A DNA stretch of 64,000 nt, taken from JALHNI01 sp044226365. Its GTDB lineage: Bacteria > Acidobacteriota > Terriglobia > Bryobacterales > Bryobacteraceae. Under the pieces are notes generated by a model, which saw nothing but the letters and a program-made list of their open reading frames with translations, was not told the DNA's origin and did not search any database. The stretch covers positions 29,082-93,081 of the forward strand of contig JBGAHE010000012.1 of assembly GCA_044226365.1 (NCBI GenBank). Reading direction: 5' to 3'. Positions 42,889 through 53,599 of this stretch are shown piece by piece; the stretch's first letter is position 1, and each line of letters starts with the position of its first letter. The position numbers were made by a program, and so were the translations under genes.

Positions 42889-44346
42889 TTGCCGCACTTA
42901 AGAACGACTTTCCTTGTTGTTTCTTTCTACTTAGGGGCGATTTTCTGCTCCCTGATGCCGCTCGTTTGCCTGGCTATTGCGTCTTCGTTGCCGTTAACGG
43001 AACTAGTACTCTTCGGGCCGTGGTTAGCGGCGATCGCCGCCGGGTGTGCGTTGATTGCGTGGGCGGTGGTGCCGCGCAAGACGAATCTGCCGCTGGATGG
43101 GATTCCGCTGAACTCGGCGCAGCAGCCGGAGTTGGTGGCGTTTCTCGAAGAGGTGGCTCAGCGGACGGGGCAGCCGTTGCCGTCGCTGGTGTTGTTGACG
43201 GCCGAAGCGCGGACGACGACGGGGTTCTATTCGGGGTTTGCGGGGATTGGCAGTCAGCGGGTGCTTTCGATCGGGTTGCCGTACTTTGCGGCTCTGGACC
43301 GGGATGAGATGGGCGCCTTGCTGGCGCATGAGCTGGGACACTTCTATCGCGGCAGTATGTTTGCGTGGGCGTGGATCGTGGAGACGCAGAAGGCGGTGGC
43401 GCGGTTGTTCGGCGTGCTCGAAAAGTATGCGCCGCGGCTGATTCCGGTGTTTCAACTGATCTTCGAGCCGTTTGTGCGGGCGTGCCTGGCGGCGTCGCGG
43501 CAGCAGGAACTGGCGGCGGATGCGTTCGCGGCCGAGCATTACGGCTCGGATGTGGTGCAGCGAGTGCTCGAGAAGAATCAGCGGCTGGCATTCCAATTCC
43601 ACATCTACTTCGAGAGCGAAGTGCTGCCGTTGTTACGGAACGGCTGGGCGCCGCCACTGCTCGAAGGCTTTGGCAGCTTCAGCCGGTGGTTCCGGGCAGG
43701 CACGGTGCTGAACTTTTTGAGCGAAGTGCCGGTGGAACTGATCAACGAGAGCGAAGGCGGGGCGGAGGTGGAGTTCGAGACGCACCCGAGCGTGCAGGCG
43801 CGGATTGAGGCGGTGGATCGGCAGCCGGACGCGCAGGAGGGGCGGTCGCGGCCGGCGCAGGAGTTGTTGACGAATCTGGAAGAGCTGGAAGCGCGGCTGA
43901 TGGCGTGGGAGGCTCGCAAGCGGGAACTGCCGGCGCCGCGCGCGCTGGGCTGGAGCGCGGTGGTGGAGCGGGTGCAGCGTCCGCGGTGGGAAGCGGTGGG
44001 AGACGGGACCGATTTCGAGGGCAAGAGTGTGTCGCAGTTGCCCGAACTGATCGATGCGTCGGGCGTGGAGTTAGTGGGGGCGGAGTTTGCGTCCGGGGTG
44101 CGGGAGCGTTTGCAGCGTATCGCCGAGCGGTTGTGCGGGGCCCTGGAGCGCGACGGGTGGCAAGTGGGTAAGTTCGTGCCGGGCCGGGCGTTGGTGATGA
44201 CCAAGGGCGATCGGCGCGTGGAGCCGTTCACGGCGGTGTCGCGCTTGGCGTGGAAGCAGATTGCGTTCTTCGAGTGGGAAGACGAATGCGCTGAGTTGGG
44301 TATTGGCGAACTGTCGCTGGCGGCGCCGTCGCTGCAGGGCGCCTGA
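42889..44346 (+). CDS. M48-family membrane zinc metallopeptidase
   Basis: 485 residues from a TTG, the only workable initiator before the first membrane helix; TAGGA precedes it. Two N-terminal transmembrane helices (residues ~8-32 and ~38-60) are followed by the zinc site LLAHELGHF (HExxH, ~residue 148), with the third ligand in ELAADAFAAEHYG. Residues ~210-270 contain two further hydrophobic patches. The C-terminal ~150 residues are a soluble extension with no recognised motif. M48 enzymes (HtpX/Ste24 type) degrade or process membrane proteins. It is monocistronic, convergent with the permease pair. Confidence 0.88.
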   Translation: MPHLRTTFLVVSFYLGAIFCSLMPLVCLAIASSLPLTELVLFGPWLAAIAAGCALIAWAVVPRKTNLPLDGIPLNSAQQPELVAFLEEVAQRTGQPLPSLVLLTAEARTTTGFYSGFAGIGSQRVLSIGLPYFAALDRDEMGALLAHELGHFYRGSMFAWAWIVETQKAVARLFGVLEKYAPRLIPVFQLIFEPFVRACLAASRQQELAADAFAAEHYGSDVVQRVLEKNQRLAFQFHIYFESEVLPLLRNGWAPPLLEGFGSFSRWFRAGTVLNFLSEVPVELINESEGGAEVEFETHPSVQARIEAVDRQPDAQEGRSRPAQELLTNLEELEARLMAWEARKRELPAPRALGWSAVVERVQRPRWEAVGDGTDFEGKSVSQLPELIDASGVELVGAEFASGVRERLQRIAERLCGALERDGWQVGKFVPGRALVMTKGDRRVEPFTAVSRLAWKQIAFFEWEDECAELGIGELSLAAPSLQGA

Positions 44347-44348
44347 GC

Positions 44349-45599
44349 TTACTCGTAGCGTAAGGCTTCGACGGGGTCGAGGCGGGCGGCCTTGACGGCC
44401 GGCCAGACGCCAAAGAAAACGCCGACGGCGACCGAGACGCCGACACCCGCGAGAATCGCCCAGAGCGGCGTTTCCGAGGGTAGCGACGGGACGAGCGCGG
44501 CGACCAAGAACGTCACGAAGATCGAAAAGGCAATGCCCACGGCGCCGCCGATGCCGGTGAGCGTGATGGCTTCCATCAGGAACTGAAAGATGATGTCGAG
44601 CTTGCGGGCGCCGATGGCCTTGCGGATGCCGATTTCGCGCGTGCGCTCGGTGACACTGACGAGCATGATGTTCATGACGCCGATGCCGCCGACGAGCAGT
44701 CCGAGGCCGGAGATGGCGATGGACGCGAGAATGATGAGGCCGCTGACCTGGTCGAATTGCTTGATGATCTGGTCGGGCGTGGTGAGGTCGAAGTCGTTGT
44801 CGGCGTCGGGGGGCGTGCGGCGGAGTTTGCGCAGGATGGAGCGCATCTCTTCGAAGGCTTCGTCGCGTTTGCCGGGGAGGGCCTTGGCATTGATCAGGAA
44901 GTTGTCGGCCTGGGGATAGCGCAGGCGGGCGGTGGACAGCGGAATGGTGATCTGCTTGTCGATGCCGTTTTCGCCGAAGAAGCCGCCTTTGGCGGGCTCG
45001 AGGACGCCGATGACGAGGTACTCGGCACCATCGATGCTCATGGTTTGGCCGACGGGTTTGCCGGCGGGAAAGAGGGCTTCGGCGACGAGAGTGCCGAGGA
45101 CGGCGACGCGGGCGCCGCGCTGCTCCTCATCTTCGGTGAAGTAGCGGCCGGCGCTGAAGTTGCGGGGCTGGACTTGGCGCGAGTTGGCGGTGCTGCCGGC
45201 GAGCGAGAAATTGTCGGTTTCAAAGCCCGGAACCTTGGCCGTCATGGCGCGGCCCTGGGAGACGGGTGGGATCCAGAGCGCCACGCTGACGACTTCAATG
45301 GAGGGGCAGAAGCGCTTGACGTATTCGCCGTAGATGGGCGGGATGGGACGTCGCTTGCGCTCTTTGGGGGTGCCTTGACTGGTGGGGTCGCCACTAAAGC
45401 GCTTGACGAAGATCGTGTCGGGGCCGAACTCTTCGAAGAACGTGACGATGCCCTTGCGCAGGCCGGTGAGGAGCGAGGAAACGGTGACGACGGTGGTGAT
45501 GCCGATGACGATGCCCAGGATGGTGAGGGCGGAGCGGAATTTGTTGGACCACACCGAGGTGAGGGACATGCGGATGCTTTCCGCGGGGCTGATGCGCAT
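44349..45599 (-). CDS. MacB/FtsX-type ABC transporter permease
   Basis: 416 residues. An N-terminal helix (NKFRSALTILGIVIGITTVVTVSSLL) precedes a ~210-residue periplasmic MacB-PCD domain and three C-terminal helices with the FtsX hallmark VSVTERTREIGIRKAIGARKLDI. It lies three bases downstream of a second permease of the same family, so the pair is co-transcribed and probably forms a heterodimer. No ABC ATPase or membrane-fusion protein is adjacent. Type VII ABC systems couple ATP hydrolysis to periplasmic work such as lipoprotein or peptide export; the substrate is unknown. Confidence 0.92.
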   Translation of the reverse strand: MRISPAESIRMSLTSVWSNKFRSALTILGIVIGITTVVTVSSLLTGLRKGIVTFFEEFGPDTIFVKRFSGDPTSQGTPKERKRRPIPPIYGEYVKRFCPSIEVVSVALWIPPVSQGRAMTAKVPGFETDNFSLAGSTANSRQVQPRNFSAGRYFTEDEEQRGARVAVLGTLVAEALFPAGKPVGQTMSIDGAEYLVIGVLEPAKGGFFGENGIDKQITIPLSTARLRYPQADNFLINAKALPGKRDEAFEEMRSILRKLRRTPPDADNDFDLTTPDQIIKQFDQVSGLIILASIAISGLGLLVGGIGVMNIMLVSVTERTREIGIRKAIGARKLDIIFQFLMEAITLTGIGGAVGIAFSIFVTFLVAALVPSLPSETPLWAILAGVGVSVAVGVFFGVWPAVKAARLDPVEALRYE

Positions 45600-45602
45600 G
45601 GG

Positions 45603-46886
<1,284 letters not shown>

Positions 46887-46945
46887 GCCGTTACGACCCG
46901 GTCCTTCCAGTCTAACTTGATTGGGCGAGTGGCCCCAAGCGGAGT

Positions 46946-47986
46946 TCAGGCTTTGACGCGGACCCAGCGTTTGGAGCGCATGGACTGGTAGCCGGCATCG
47001 AGGATGACGTTGACGAGGTAGCCGTCGTGGTAAGTTTCGCGGGGTTCGGCGCCGGTGCGGACGCACTCGACGAAGTGGCGCATTTCGCCCTGATAGCCGT
47101 AGGCGAAGGCTTCTTCGGGGAGCGGGCGGGTCCAGCCGAAGTCGAGGTCGGCTTTTTCGATGACGTAACCGGCGCCGCGTGTGGAGAAGGAGGTGAGGGC
47201 GGTGGCGCGGGTGACGTCGGTGAAGAGGGAACCTTCGGAGCCGTGGATTTCGTTGCGGAGGTCGAGGCCGCCTTTGGTGGTCCAGGAGAGCTCGCAGTGG
47301 GCGATGCCGCCGCTTTCGAACTTGAGGACGAGCAGGGCGTTGTCTTCGCCGCGGGTCTTTTCCTCATGGACGAGATTGGCGCCCCAGGCCATGACTTCGA
47401 CGACGGGATTGTCTTTGCCGAAGAAGTAGCGGGCGGCTTCGACGCAGTGGCAGGCGAGGTCGTTCATCGCGCCACCGCCGGTTTTTTCGATGTCCCAGAA
47501 GTGAGGGCTGTGGGGTCCGGAGTGGGACTCGCGCGAGCGGACCCAAAGGACGCGGCCGACGCCGCCGGCTTCGATCATCTCGCGGGCTTTGACGACGCAA
47601 GGGGCAAAGACTTCGGTTTCGGCGTAGCCGTGGAGGCGTCCGCTGCGCTGTGCGGCTTGCCACATCTTTTTGGCTTCGGCGCGATTGCGGCCGAGGGGCT
47701 TGGTGCACACCTGATGGCGTTTGGCGGCGGAGAGTTTAAGCGAGACGGGGAGATGCTCTTCGTTGGGGAGAGCAATGATGTAGAGGTCGATGTCGTTACG
47801 GGCGATGACGGCGTCGAGGTCGGTGGACGATTCGGGAATCTCCCAACGTTCGGCGAAAGTTTGAGCGCGCTTGGCGGAGCGCGAGTAATTGACCACGACG
47901 CGATGCCCGTTGACGTTGGCCAGCCCCTGCAGATAAAAGTCGGCGACAAAGCCTGACCCCAGTATCCCAACCCGTACGACTTCCAT
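46946..47986 (-). CDS. Gfo/Idh/MocA-family oxidoreductase
   Basis: 346 residues. An N-terminal NAD(P) Rossmann fold opens with VRVGILGSGFVADFYLQGL, and the catalytic-lysine motif appears as VCTKPLGRN near residue 95 (EKP in most relatives). The C-terminal alpha/beta domain contains GGAMNDLACHCVEAARYFFG (the family's DxxxH-type region). Typical substrates are sugars or inositols; nothing here fixes which one. It is not exported. It follows a 59-base gap downstream of the permease start, in the same direction, so linkage is possible but not compelling. Confidence 0.88.
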   Translation of the reverse strand: MEVVRVGILGSGFVADFYLQGLANVNGHRVVVNYSRSAKRAQTFAERWEIPESSTDLDAVIARNDIDLYIIALPNEEHLPVSLKLSAAKRHQVCTKPLGRNRAEAKKMWQAAQRSGRLHGYAETEVFAPCVVKAREMIEAGGVGRVLWVRSRESHSGPHSPHFWDIEKTGGGAMNDLACHCVEAARYFFGKDNPVVEVMAWGANLVHEEKTRGEDNALLVLKFESGGIAHCELSWTTKGGLDLRNEIHGSEGSLFTDVTRATALTSFSTRGAGYVIEKADLDFGWTRPLPEEAFAYGYQGEMRHFVECVRTGAEPRETYHDGYLVNVILDAGYQSMRSKRWVRVKA

Positions 47987-48019
47987 AGCCGTGCATTCTA
48001 TCCCGAGTTGAGGGCCAAC

Positions 48020-48973
48020 TTAGGAGATGGCGAAGAGGGCCAGTTGCGGGGGCGGCTCGACGGGCAGGACGGCGCCGCCGGGGAAGTGATAGCGACTGCG
48101 GATTTCATCAAGGACGGAGCGCAGACGCTCGTTCTCGTCGGGTTTGAGGCCGGTACGGAAGGCGAACTGATCCTGATAGAAACGGAGTAAGTGCGGATGG
48201 CGATCGCGCAGATAGCGGAAGAAAGTTTCGCGCGGCACGGGATCGAGATACAAGACGCGTCCTCCGAAGCGTTCGGCTCCCGCATCCCGTGCGGCGCGGG
48301 CCACCCGGTCGATGGCCTGGGGTTGGTCGTTGAGGCGAGGCATCAACGGACTGACGAAGACGCCGACGTGGAGACCGTGGCTGGCGAGCTTTTCAACCGC
48401 GGCGATGCGAAGGTCCGGACGCGGCGCCATGGGTTCGAGCTCGCGGGCGAGGGCCGTATCCATAGTGGTGACGGTCATGTTGATGCCGAGAGAATTGCGG
48501 CGGCGGATTTCGAGGAGTAAGTCGAGATCGCGCGCGATGAGGTCGCTTTTAGTGGTGATGGAGAGCTGGTAGCCGGTGCGTTTGGCGAAGACTCCGAGGA
48601 TCTGGCGGGTGAGGCGGTAACGGCGTTCGGCAGGCTGGTAAGGATCGGTGGCCGTGCCGAGGGCGATGCTTTCCTGGAGGCGGACTTTGGAGAGTTCGTG
48701 GGCGAAGGCGGGGGCGTGGAAGACTTTGGCGTAGATCTTGGATTCGAAGTCGCGCGGGTCGTGGAGTTCGAGGAATTCGTGGGTGGAGCGGGCGTAGCAA
48801 TAGCGGCAGGCGAATTCGCAGCCGCGGTAGGGGTTGATGGTCCAGGCGAACGACATGTTCGGATTGGAGCAGCGGTTCAAGAGGGAGCGGGAGGCCAACT
48901 CGAAGTAGTCGACCTTGGCTTTGGCTTCGAGGACAGGGGCTTGGGCAGCCATTTTGGCAATTCCGCGGAGCAT
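48020..48973 (-). CDS. Radical SAM protein of the SPL-like (Rv2578c/PA0069) family
   Basis: 317 residues; an ATG seven codons downstream is an alternative start. NPYRGCEFACRYCYAR carries the radical-SAM CxxxCxxC cluster motif near residue 55. GTATDPYQPAERRYRLTRQIL follows, then LSITTKSDLIARDLDLL, characteristic of this family, which is annotated as spore-photoproduct-lyase-like although its reaction is unproven. The FeS-cluster cysteines are intact. It is divergent from the heme A synthase gene with 50 bases between starts. Confidence 0.9.
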   Translation of the reverse strand: MLRGIAKMAAQAPVLEAKAKVDYFELASRSLLNRCSNPNMSFAWTINPYRGCEFACRYCYARSTHEFLELHDPRDFESKIYAKVFHAPAFAHELSKVRLQESIALGTATDPYQPAERRYRLTRQILGVFAKRTGYQLSITTKSDLIARDLDLLLEIRRRNSLGINMTVTTMDTALARELEPMAPRPDLRIAAVEKLASHGLHVGVFVSPLMPRLNDQPQAIDRVARAARDAGAERFGGRVLYLDPVPRETFFRYLRDRHPHLLRFYQDQFAFRTGLKPDENERLRSVLDEIRSRYHFPGGAVLPVEPPPQLALFAIS

Positions 48974-49023
48974 GGGAGTAGTTTCGCCTTTTATTCGCCA
49001 TTCGTCAAGGCTAATCTGGGGAC

Positions 49024-49944
49024 ATGAAAAAACTCGAGCGTTTCTCGTGGGCCTACCTGGGGTATTTGCTGGCGGTGATTCTGTTCGGGGCTTGGGTGCG
49101 GATTTCGGGGTCGGGGAACGGGTGCGGGAATCACTGGCCGGTGTGCAATGGCGAGATCATCCCGCCGGCGCCGAGTGTGAAGACGATGATCGAGTTTACG
49201 CATCGTCTGACAAGCGGGGTGAGCGGAATCTTCGGGCTGGTGTTGCTGGGGTGGGCGTGGAGGAAGCGGCGAGAACGGCGGTGGCTGTTCGGGGCGGCGC
49301 TGGCGTCGTTCGTGTTCCTGATGCTGGAGGCGTTCATCGGGGCGGTGCTGGTGAAGAAGGAACTGGTGGCGAACGATGCGTCGGCGTCGCGGGCGCTGGT
49401 GGTGGCGCTGCATCTGGTGAACACGATGCTGCTGACGGCGACGACGGCGGCGGTGGCGTGGCTGGCGAGTGGGGCGCGCGCGACGGCCGCTCGGCTGCCC
49501 GGCCTGGTGTGGGTAGTGGTGGGAGTGGCGCTGCTGTTTACGAATATGACCGGGGCGGTGACGGCGCTGGGCGATACGCTGTTTCCGGTGCAGCCGGCGC
49601 TGGACGGCAAACTGCTCGCGCGGGTGCGCGAGGACTTATCGGCGAGCCAGCATTTTCTGGTGCGGTTGCGGATCATTCATCCGGTGGTGGCGTTCTCGAC
49701 GGCGGTGGGGCTGGCGCTGATGTTTCTGCGGTTGAAGCTGCGCGGGGCCGGGGATCTGGCGCAGATCGGGTTGCTGCTGGTGGGCGTGCAGGTGATGTTG
49801 GGGATGCTGAACGTGGCGCTGGCGGCGCCGGGTTGGATGCAGATCGTGCACTTACTGGTGAGCCAGGGCGTATGGCTGGCGGTGAGTCTGTCGTGGATCA
49901 AAGAAAGGGCCGCCCGTGCTGGTCAGGCAGGGGCGGCCGAGTAA
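49024..49944 (+). CDS. ctaA: Heme A synthase (COX15/CtaA family)
   Basis: 306 residues with about eight transmembrane segments. Motifs: GAWVRISGSGNGCGNHWPVCNG near the N-terminus (cysteine pair and substrate-side loop), EFTHRLTSG with a heme-ligand His, LHLVNTMLL, and RIIHPVVAF in the second four-helix half. The enzyme oxidises heme O to heme A for aa3-type cytochrome oxidase, so an aerobic respiratory chain is implied. An inverted repeat (GGCCGCCC/GGGCGGCC) spans the last codons and may act as terminator. Convergent with the TonB receptor gene. Confidence 0.93.
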   Translation: MKKLERFSWAYLGYLLAVILFGAWVRISGSGNGCGNHWPVCNGEIIPPAPSVKTMIEFTHRLTSGVSGIFGLVLLGWAWRKRRERRWLFGAALASFVFLMLEAFIGAVLVKKELVANDASASRALVVALHLVNTMLLTATTAAVAWLASGARATAARLPGLVWVVVGVALLFTNMTGAVTALGDTLFPVQPALDGKLLARVREDLSASQHFLVRLRIIHPVVAFSTAVGLALMFLRLKLRGAGDLAQIGLLLVGVQVMLGMLNVALAAPGWMQIVHLLVSQGVWLAVSLSWIKERAARAGQAGAAE

Positions 49945-49962
49945 GTTACAACTTCAGGAGAG

Positions 49963-52900
49963 TTAGAAGTAATATTTAAACCCTAACTGGACGTTGCGGG
50001 CGCCGACGGAGGTGCCGGTGATGGAACCGAAGGCGGAGTTGCCGAACGAGGTGTTGGGGTTGCTGAAGATGGGCGTGTTGGTGGCGTTGACCGCCTCGAG
50101 GCGGAACTCGAAGCGTTGTCCCTCACGGGTGACGATGGATTTGAGCAGAGCGGCGTCCACGGTCTTGATGCCGGGTCCGCGGTAGTTGATGTAGCGGGCC
50201 GCCGAGCCGAAGAGGTCGCCGGGGACCTGCTGGAAGGCGGCATTATTGAAGTAGCCGCCGTTGAGCTTATCGACCACGCCGCCGGAGGTGGAGGGGTCGC
50301 CGATGAGGTTGGGACGCTGCGTGCCGCCGTTCTGCAACTGGCTGGTGTTCTGCGTGACTTGCAGCGGGTTGCCGGACTGGAAGATCGAGAAGCCGCTGAC
50401 TTCCCAGCCGCCGATGAAGCCATCGAGAACGCGGTTCACCTGATTGCCGAACTTGCGGCCGCGGCCAAAGGGAAGCTGATAGGCGCCGGAGAGCACGAGG
50501 CGGTTGGGGATGTCGTGCACGGAGAGCGATTTTTCGCCGCGGCGGTTGAGCGGATTCTGCAGCGAGGTGGTGCCGCCAAGCCAGGTGACGTTGCCGGAAG
50601 TGACCGACGAATCGTCGATCATCTTCGACCAAGTGTAGTGGCCGAGGAAGGTGAGGCCCTTGGAGAACCGCTTTTCGTACTTCATCTGGAGGGCGTGATA
50701 GTAGGAGTTGGCGACGGGCGGCTCGGCGGTGCCGGAACTGGTGCCGTCGTACTGCGTCATGGGGCGAAGCAGACGGAATCGCTGAATGGTGGCGCGGTTC
50801 ATGTTGACGGCCAGAGGATCGGTGATGACCCCGAAGAACGGATTCGGGACGTTGGCGTTCAACTGGTCGCGGGTGTATTGAGCGTTGGGACCATACCAGA
50901 CACTGAGCGGGAGCGGCGACAGGCTGGTGAAGGGATAAAAGAGATGCGCGCCGCGGCTGCCGGTGTAATTGACTTCGACAACGCCCGAGCCGATCTGGCG
51001 CTGGATCGAGTAATTCCAGGAGTAATACTCGGGGTTGCGATTGAGAGTGGGAACCGGGGTGCCCACGCCTAAGCCGAGGTAAGTGGAGTCGCCCTTGGAG
51101 TTACCGGGCGGCAGCAGCATGCCTTGGGGGTAGGGGTTGTTCAAGCGGGCGAACAACGTTTCGTTCGAGTCCAGCGAGTAAGTGGGCGTGGAGTTGACGT
51201 TGAAGCCGGCGCCGGTGTGGCCATAGACGGTGGCGCGGGAGAGCTGGTAGAGCAGGCCCCAGGCGCCGCGCATCGTGGTTTTGCTGTTGAGGGCGTACGC
51301 GAAACCAATGCGGGGGCTGAAGTTGTTGTAGTCACCTTTGAAGGGCGAGCGGTTGTTGTTGTCGACGAACTTCATGACGCCGCGGAGGTCGTAGCCGGGG
51401 ACGCTGATGGGTGACTTGGCGTCGAGGTCCCAGTAGCTTTGGCGGTTGAGCGTTTCCCAACGAGGGACGTCGAACTCATAGCGCAGGCCGAGGTTGAGAG
51501 TCAGCTTGCGGGTGATTTTCCAGTCGTCCTGGATGTAGTAGCCCATGTAGCGCGAGCGCGTGAAGGCTTTGGGGTCGATGTGGAACTGGCCGCTGCGGGC
51601 CCAGCCCAAGAGCATGGAGGCGAGACCGTTGCCTTCGAGGTTGCTGGTGCCGGTGTTGGTGGAGCGGGTGTCCTGGCCGCTGAAGGCGACCTGACCGGAG
51701 GGATAGCCGGGCTGGAGATAGTCGAGGAAATTGAAGCGGACTTCGCCGCCGGCTTTGATGGTGTGGCCGCCGATGAACTTTGAGAGCGAACCGGAGACCT
51801 GGTGGGTGCCTTCCTGACGGTCCATGATGACGTAGCCTTCGGTGCCGATGTCGGTGTAGCCTTCGGGCGCAATGGTCGGGAAGACGGGATAGGTGGCGTT
51901 GGCCTTCATGTACTGAGGGAAGCCGAGAGTGGTGAGGTCAAAGTCCGCCATCGCGTTGCGGTGGAAGTCCGAGTAGATGAGACCGTAGCGAACGGTCCAG
52001 ACGGTGGAGGCGTTTTCGGTACGGGTGAAGTCGGTGACGATGGAGTGGGTGCGCGTTTGGGTGGGGCCATCGTTGAAGGTGAAGGCGGGGTTGCCGGCGC
52101 CGAAGAGGTTGGCGGGGTCGCCGTTGTTGGGAGCGAAACTATAGCGGCCGGTGAGGCGCATCTTGTCACTGAGGTTGTGGTCGCCCTTGAAGTCCATTTG
52201 CTTGGAGCGGCTGCGGTTGGTGTCCTGCACGAACCAGTTGTTGTTGTTGGTGACGGCGTTGGTGACCTGATTCTGACGCGGGAAGTATTCCAGAGCCTTG
52301 AGGGCGATGGGGTCCATCATCGATTTCGGGATGATGTTGCCGGGGAACGGCTGACGGACGAAGTTGCCGGCGGCATTGCGGGAGCCGCTGAAGGGGTTGT
52401 ACATCTGGATGAGTTGGCCGTTGGACTGGAAGGTTTGGGAGAAGTTGCCGTCGCGTTGCAGGTCCGTGGGGAAGGTCGCGGTCTGGCTGGTGGGCGAGGA
52501 CTGCTTGGTTTGTTCGTAGGTGGCGAAGAAGAAGGTACGGTTCTTGCGGACGGGGCCGCCGATGACGCCGCCGAACTGGTCGCGCCGGAAGTCCGGGCGC
52601 TTGGAGCCGTTCCGGTTGGCGAACCAGCTGTTGGCGTTGAAGCTATCGTCGCGCATGAAATAGAAGCCGGTGCCGTGGAACTCGTTGGTGCCGGACTTGG
52701 TGACGACGTTGACGACGGCGCCGCCGGTTTGGCCATACTCGGCCGGGAAGAAGTTCGTTTGCATTTTGAACTCCTGGACCGCGTCGACGGAGGGCTTGTA
52801 CTTCAAGTCAGTGATGCCGGAATTCTGTTCGACCGTGGTGACCGTGACTCCATCGACCATGACGTCGGAGGTGGAGTTCCGGGACCCGTTGGCCACGAAA

Positions 52901-53427
52901 TTCGTATTGGTGGATCCCCGGCCGCCGGCGGACCCCACTACTCCCGGAGTGAGGTACGCCAGAGCCAAAGAATCGCGGCCAATGTTCGGCAGCGAAACCA
53001 TATATTTGTTGTCAATTACCTGCCCAAGGCTGGCAATGGTGGTGTTGAGCAGGGGAGCGGAGCCTTCGACGGTGACGGTGGAGGTGAGTTCGCCGACCTC
53101 CAGCTTGACGTCGAGAGTGGCTTGTTGCTGGACGAGAAGGTCGAAATCCTGCTGAGCAAATTTCTTAAAGCCGGCGGCTTCGACGGTGAGGTTGTATTTG
53201 CCCGGTTGGAGGGCAGGGAGGAAATAGCGGCCGGAAGCGTCAGAGACGGTTTGGTGGGGAACGTTGCGCTCGGCTTCGGTGGCGATGACCTTGGCGCCGG
53301 GAATACTGGATCCGGAGGCGTCGGTGATGGTGCCACGCAAAGCGGCGGTGAAGGACTGGCTCCAGGCCAGCGGGCAGATCGTCAAGGCAAGGACGATGGT
53401 ATGGCTGAGCAGACGCTGCTTGCGCAT
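49963..53427 (-). CDS. Oar-like TonB-dependent receptor (carboxypeptidase-regulatory-like N-domain)
   Basis: 1154 residues, full length, with AAGGAGTC before the ATG. A signal peptide is followed by a CarboxypepD_reg-like domain (FTAALRGTITDASGSSIPGA), the plug domain and a ~22-strand barrel ending in an aromatic residue (LGFKYYF). It has the NKTFFFATYE-type motif (NRTFFFATYEQTKQ) and PTDLQRDGNFSQTF, the segment missing from the broken receptor at 8.5 kb. It is probably an outer-membrane receptor for a polymer or siderophore-like nutrient. It is divergent from the regulator-like gene at 53.6 kb, with phased repeats between them. Confidence 0.93.
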   Translation of the reverse strand: MRKQRLLSHTIVLALTICPLAWSQSFTAALRGTITDASGSSIPGAKVIATEAERNVPHQTVSDASGRYFLPALQPGKYNLTVEAAGFKKFAQQDFDLLVQQQATLDVKLEVGELTSTVTVEGSAPLLNTTIASLGQVIDNKYMVSLPNIGRDSLALAYLTPGVVGSAGGRGSTNTNFVANGSRNSTSDVMVDGVTVTTVEQNSGITDLKYKPSVDAVQEFKMQTNFFPAEYGQTGGAVVNVVTKSGTNEFHGTGFYFMRDDSFNANSWFANRNGSKRPDFRRDQFGGVIGGPVRKNRTFFFATYEQTKQSSPTSQTATFPTDLQRDGNFSQTFQSNGQLIQMYNPFSGSRNAAGNFVRQPFPGNIIPKSMMDPIALKALEYFPRQNQVTNAVTNNNNWFVQDTNRSRSKQMDFKGDHNLSDKMRLTGRYSFAPNNGDPANLFGAGNPAFTFNDGPTQTRTHSIVTDFTRTENASTVWTVRYGLIYSDFHRNAMADFDLTTLGFPQYMKANATYPVFPTIAPEGYTDIGTEGYVIMDRQEGTHQVSGSLSKFIGGHTIKAGGEVRFNFLDYLQPGYPSGQVAFSGQDTRSTNTGTSNLEGNGLASMLLGWARSGQFHIDPKAFTRSRYMGYYIQDDWKITRKLTLNLGLRYEFDVPRWETLNRQSYWDLDAKSPISVPGYDLRGVMKFVDNNNRSPFKGDYNNFSPRIGFAYALNSKTTMRGAWGLLYQLSRATVYGHTGAGFNVNSTPTYSLDSNETLFARLNNPYPQGMLLPPGNSKGDSTYLGLGVGTPVPTLNRNPEYYSWNYSIQRQIGSGVVEVNYTGSRGAHLFYPFTSLSPLPLSVWYGPNAQYTRDQLNANVPNPFFGVITDPLAVNMNRATIQRFRLLRPMTQYDGTSSGTAEPPVANSYYHALQMKYEKRFSKGLTFLGHYTWSKMIDDSSVTSGNVTWLGGTTSLQNPLNRRGEKSLSVHDIPNRLVLSGAYQLPFGRGRKFGNQVNRVLDGFIGGWEVSGFSIFQSGNPLQVTQNTSQLQNGGTQRPNLIGDPSTSGGVVDKLNGGYFNNAAFQQVPGDLFGSAARYINYRGPGIKTVDAALLKSIVTREGQRFEFRLEAVNATNTPIFSNPNTSFGNSAFGSITGTSVGARNVQLGFKYYF

Positions 53428-53535
53428 AGGCAGACTCCTTGAAGATTGGCGAGGGAGTGGCGGGGGCTATCCGCCAAGGTCGCCGCAAGTACTGGGAGCG
53501 AGATTATTCCAATTGGCCAGCGAGAAAAAAGGCTT

Positions 53536-53571
53536 GTAACGGATCGTAACGGGCCTTAACAATGCCGTAAC
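53536..53571. promoter_or_regulatory. Four helically phased TAAC repeats (candidate operator)
   Basis: GTAAC, GTAAC, TTAAC and GTAAC begin at 53536, 53546, 53556 and 53567, giving spacings of 10, 10 and 11 bases. They lie between the divergent TonB receptor and regulator genes, and the third copy coincides with a -35 hexamer. Such spacing places all copies on one face of the helix, as for tandem activator sites. Confidence 0.6.
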
Positions 53572-53584
53572 GCGGGTGTATACT
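53556..53584 (+). promoter_or_regulatory. Sigma-70-type promoter of the regulator-like gene
   Basis: TTAACA (53556-53561) and TATACT (53579-53584) are separated by 17 bases and lie just before the ATG at 53600. The predicted start of transcription near 53591 excludes the GTG at 53576 as initiator and gives a very short leader. Confidence 0.62.
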
Positions 53585-53599
53585 CTTCAAAGTTTTCTT

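Noticed and set aside
49908..49938. Rho-independent terminator at the end of ctaA
   Set aside because: The GGCCGCCC/GGGCGGCC repeat overlaps the stop region and has a 15-base loop and no T tract, so it is mentioned only as a possibility.
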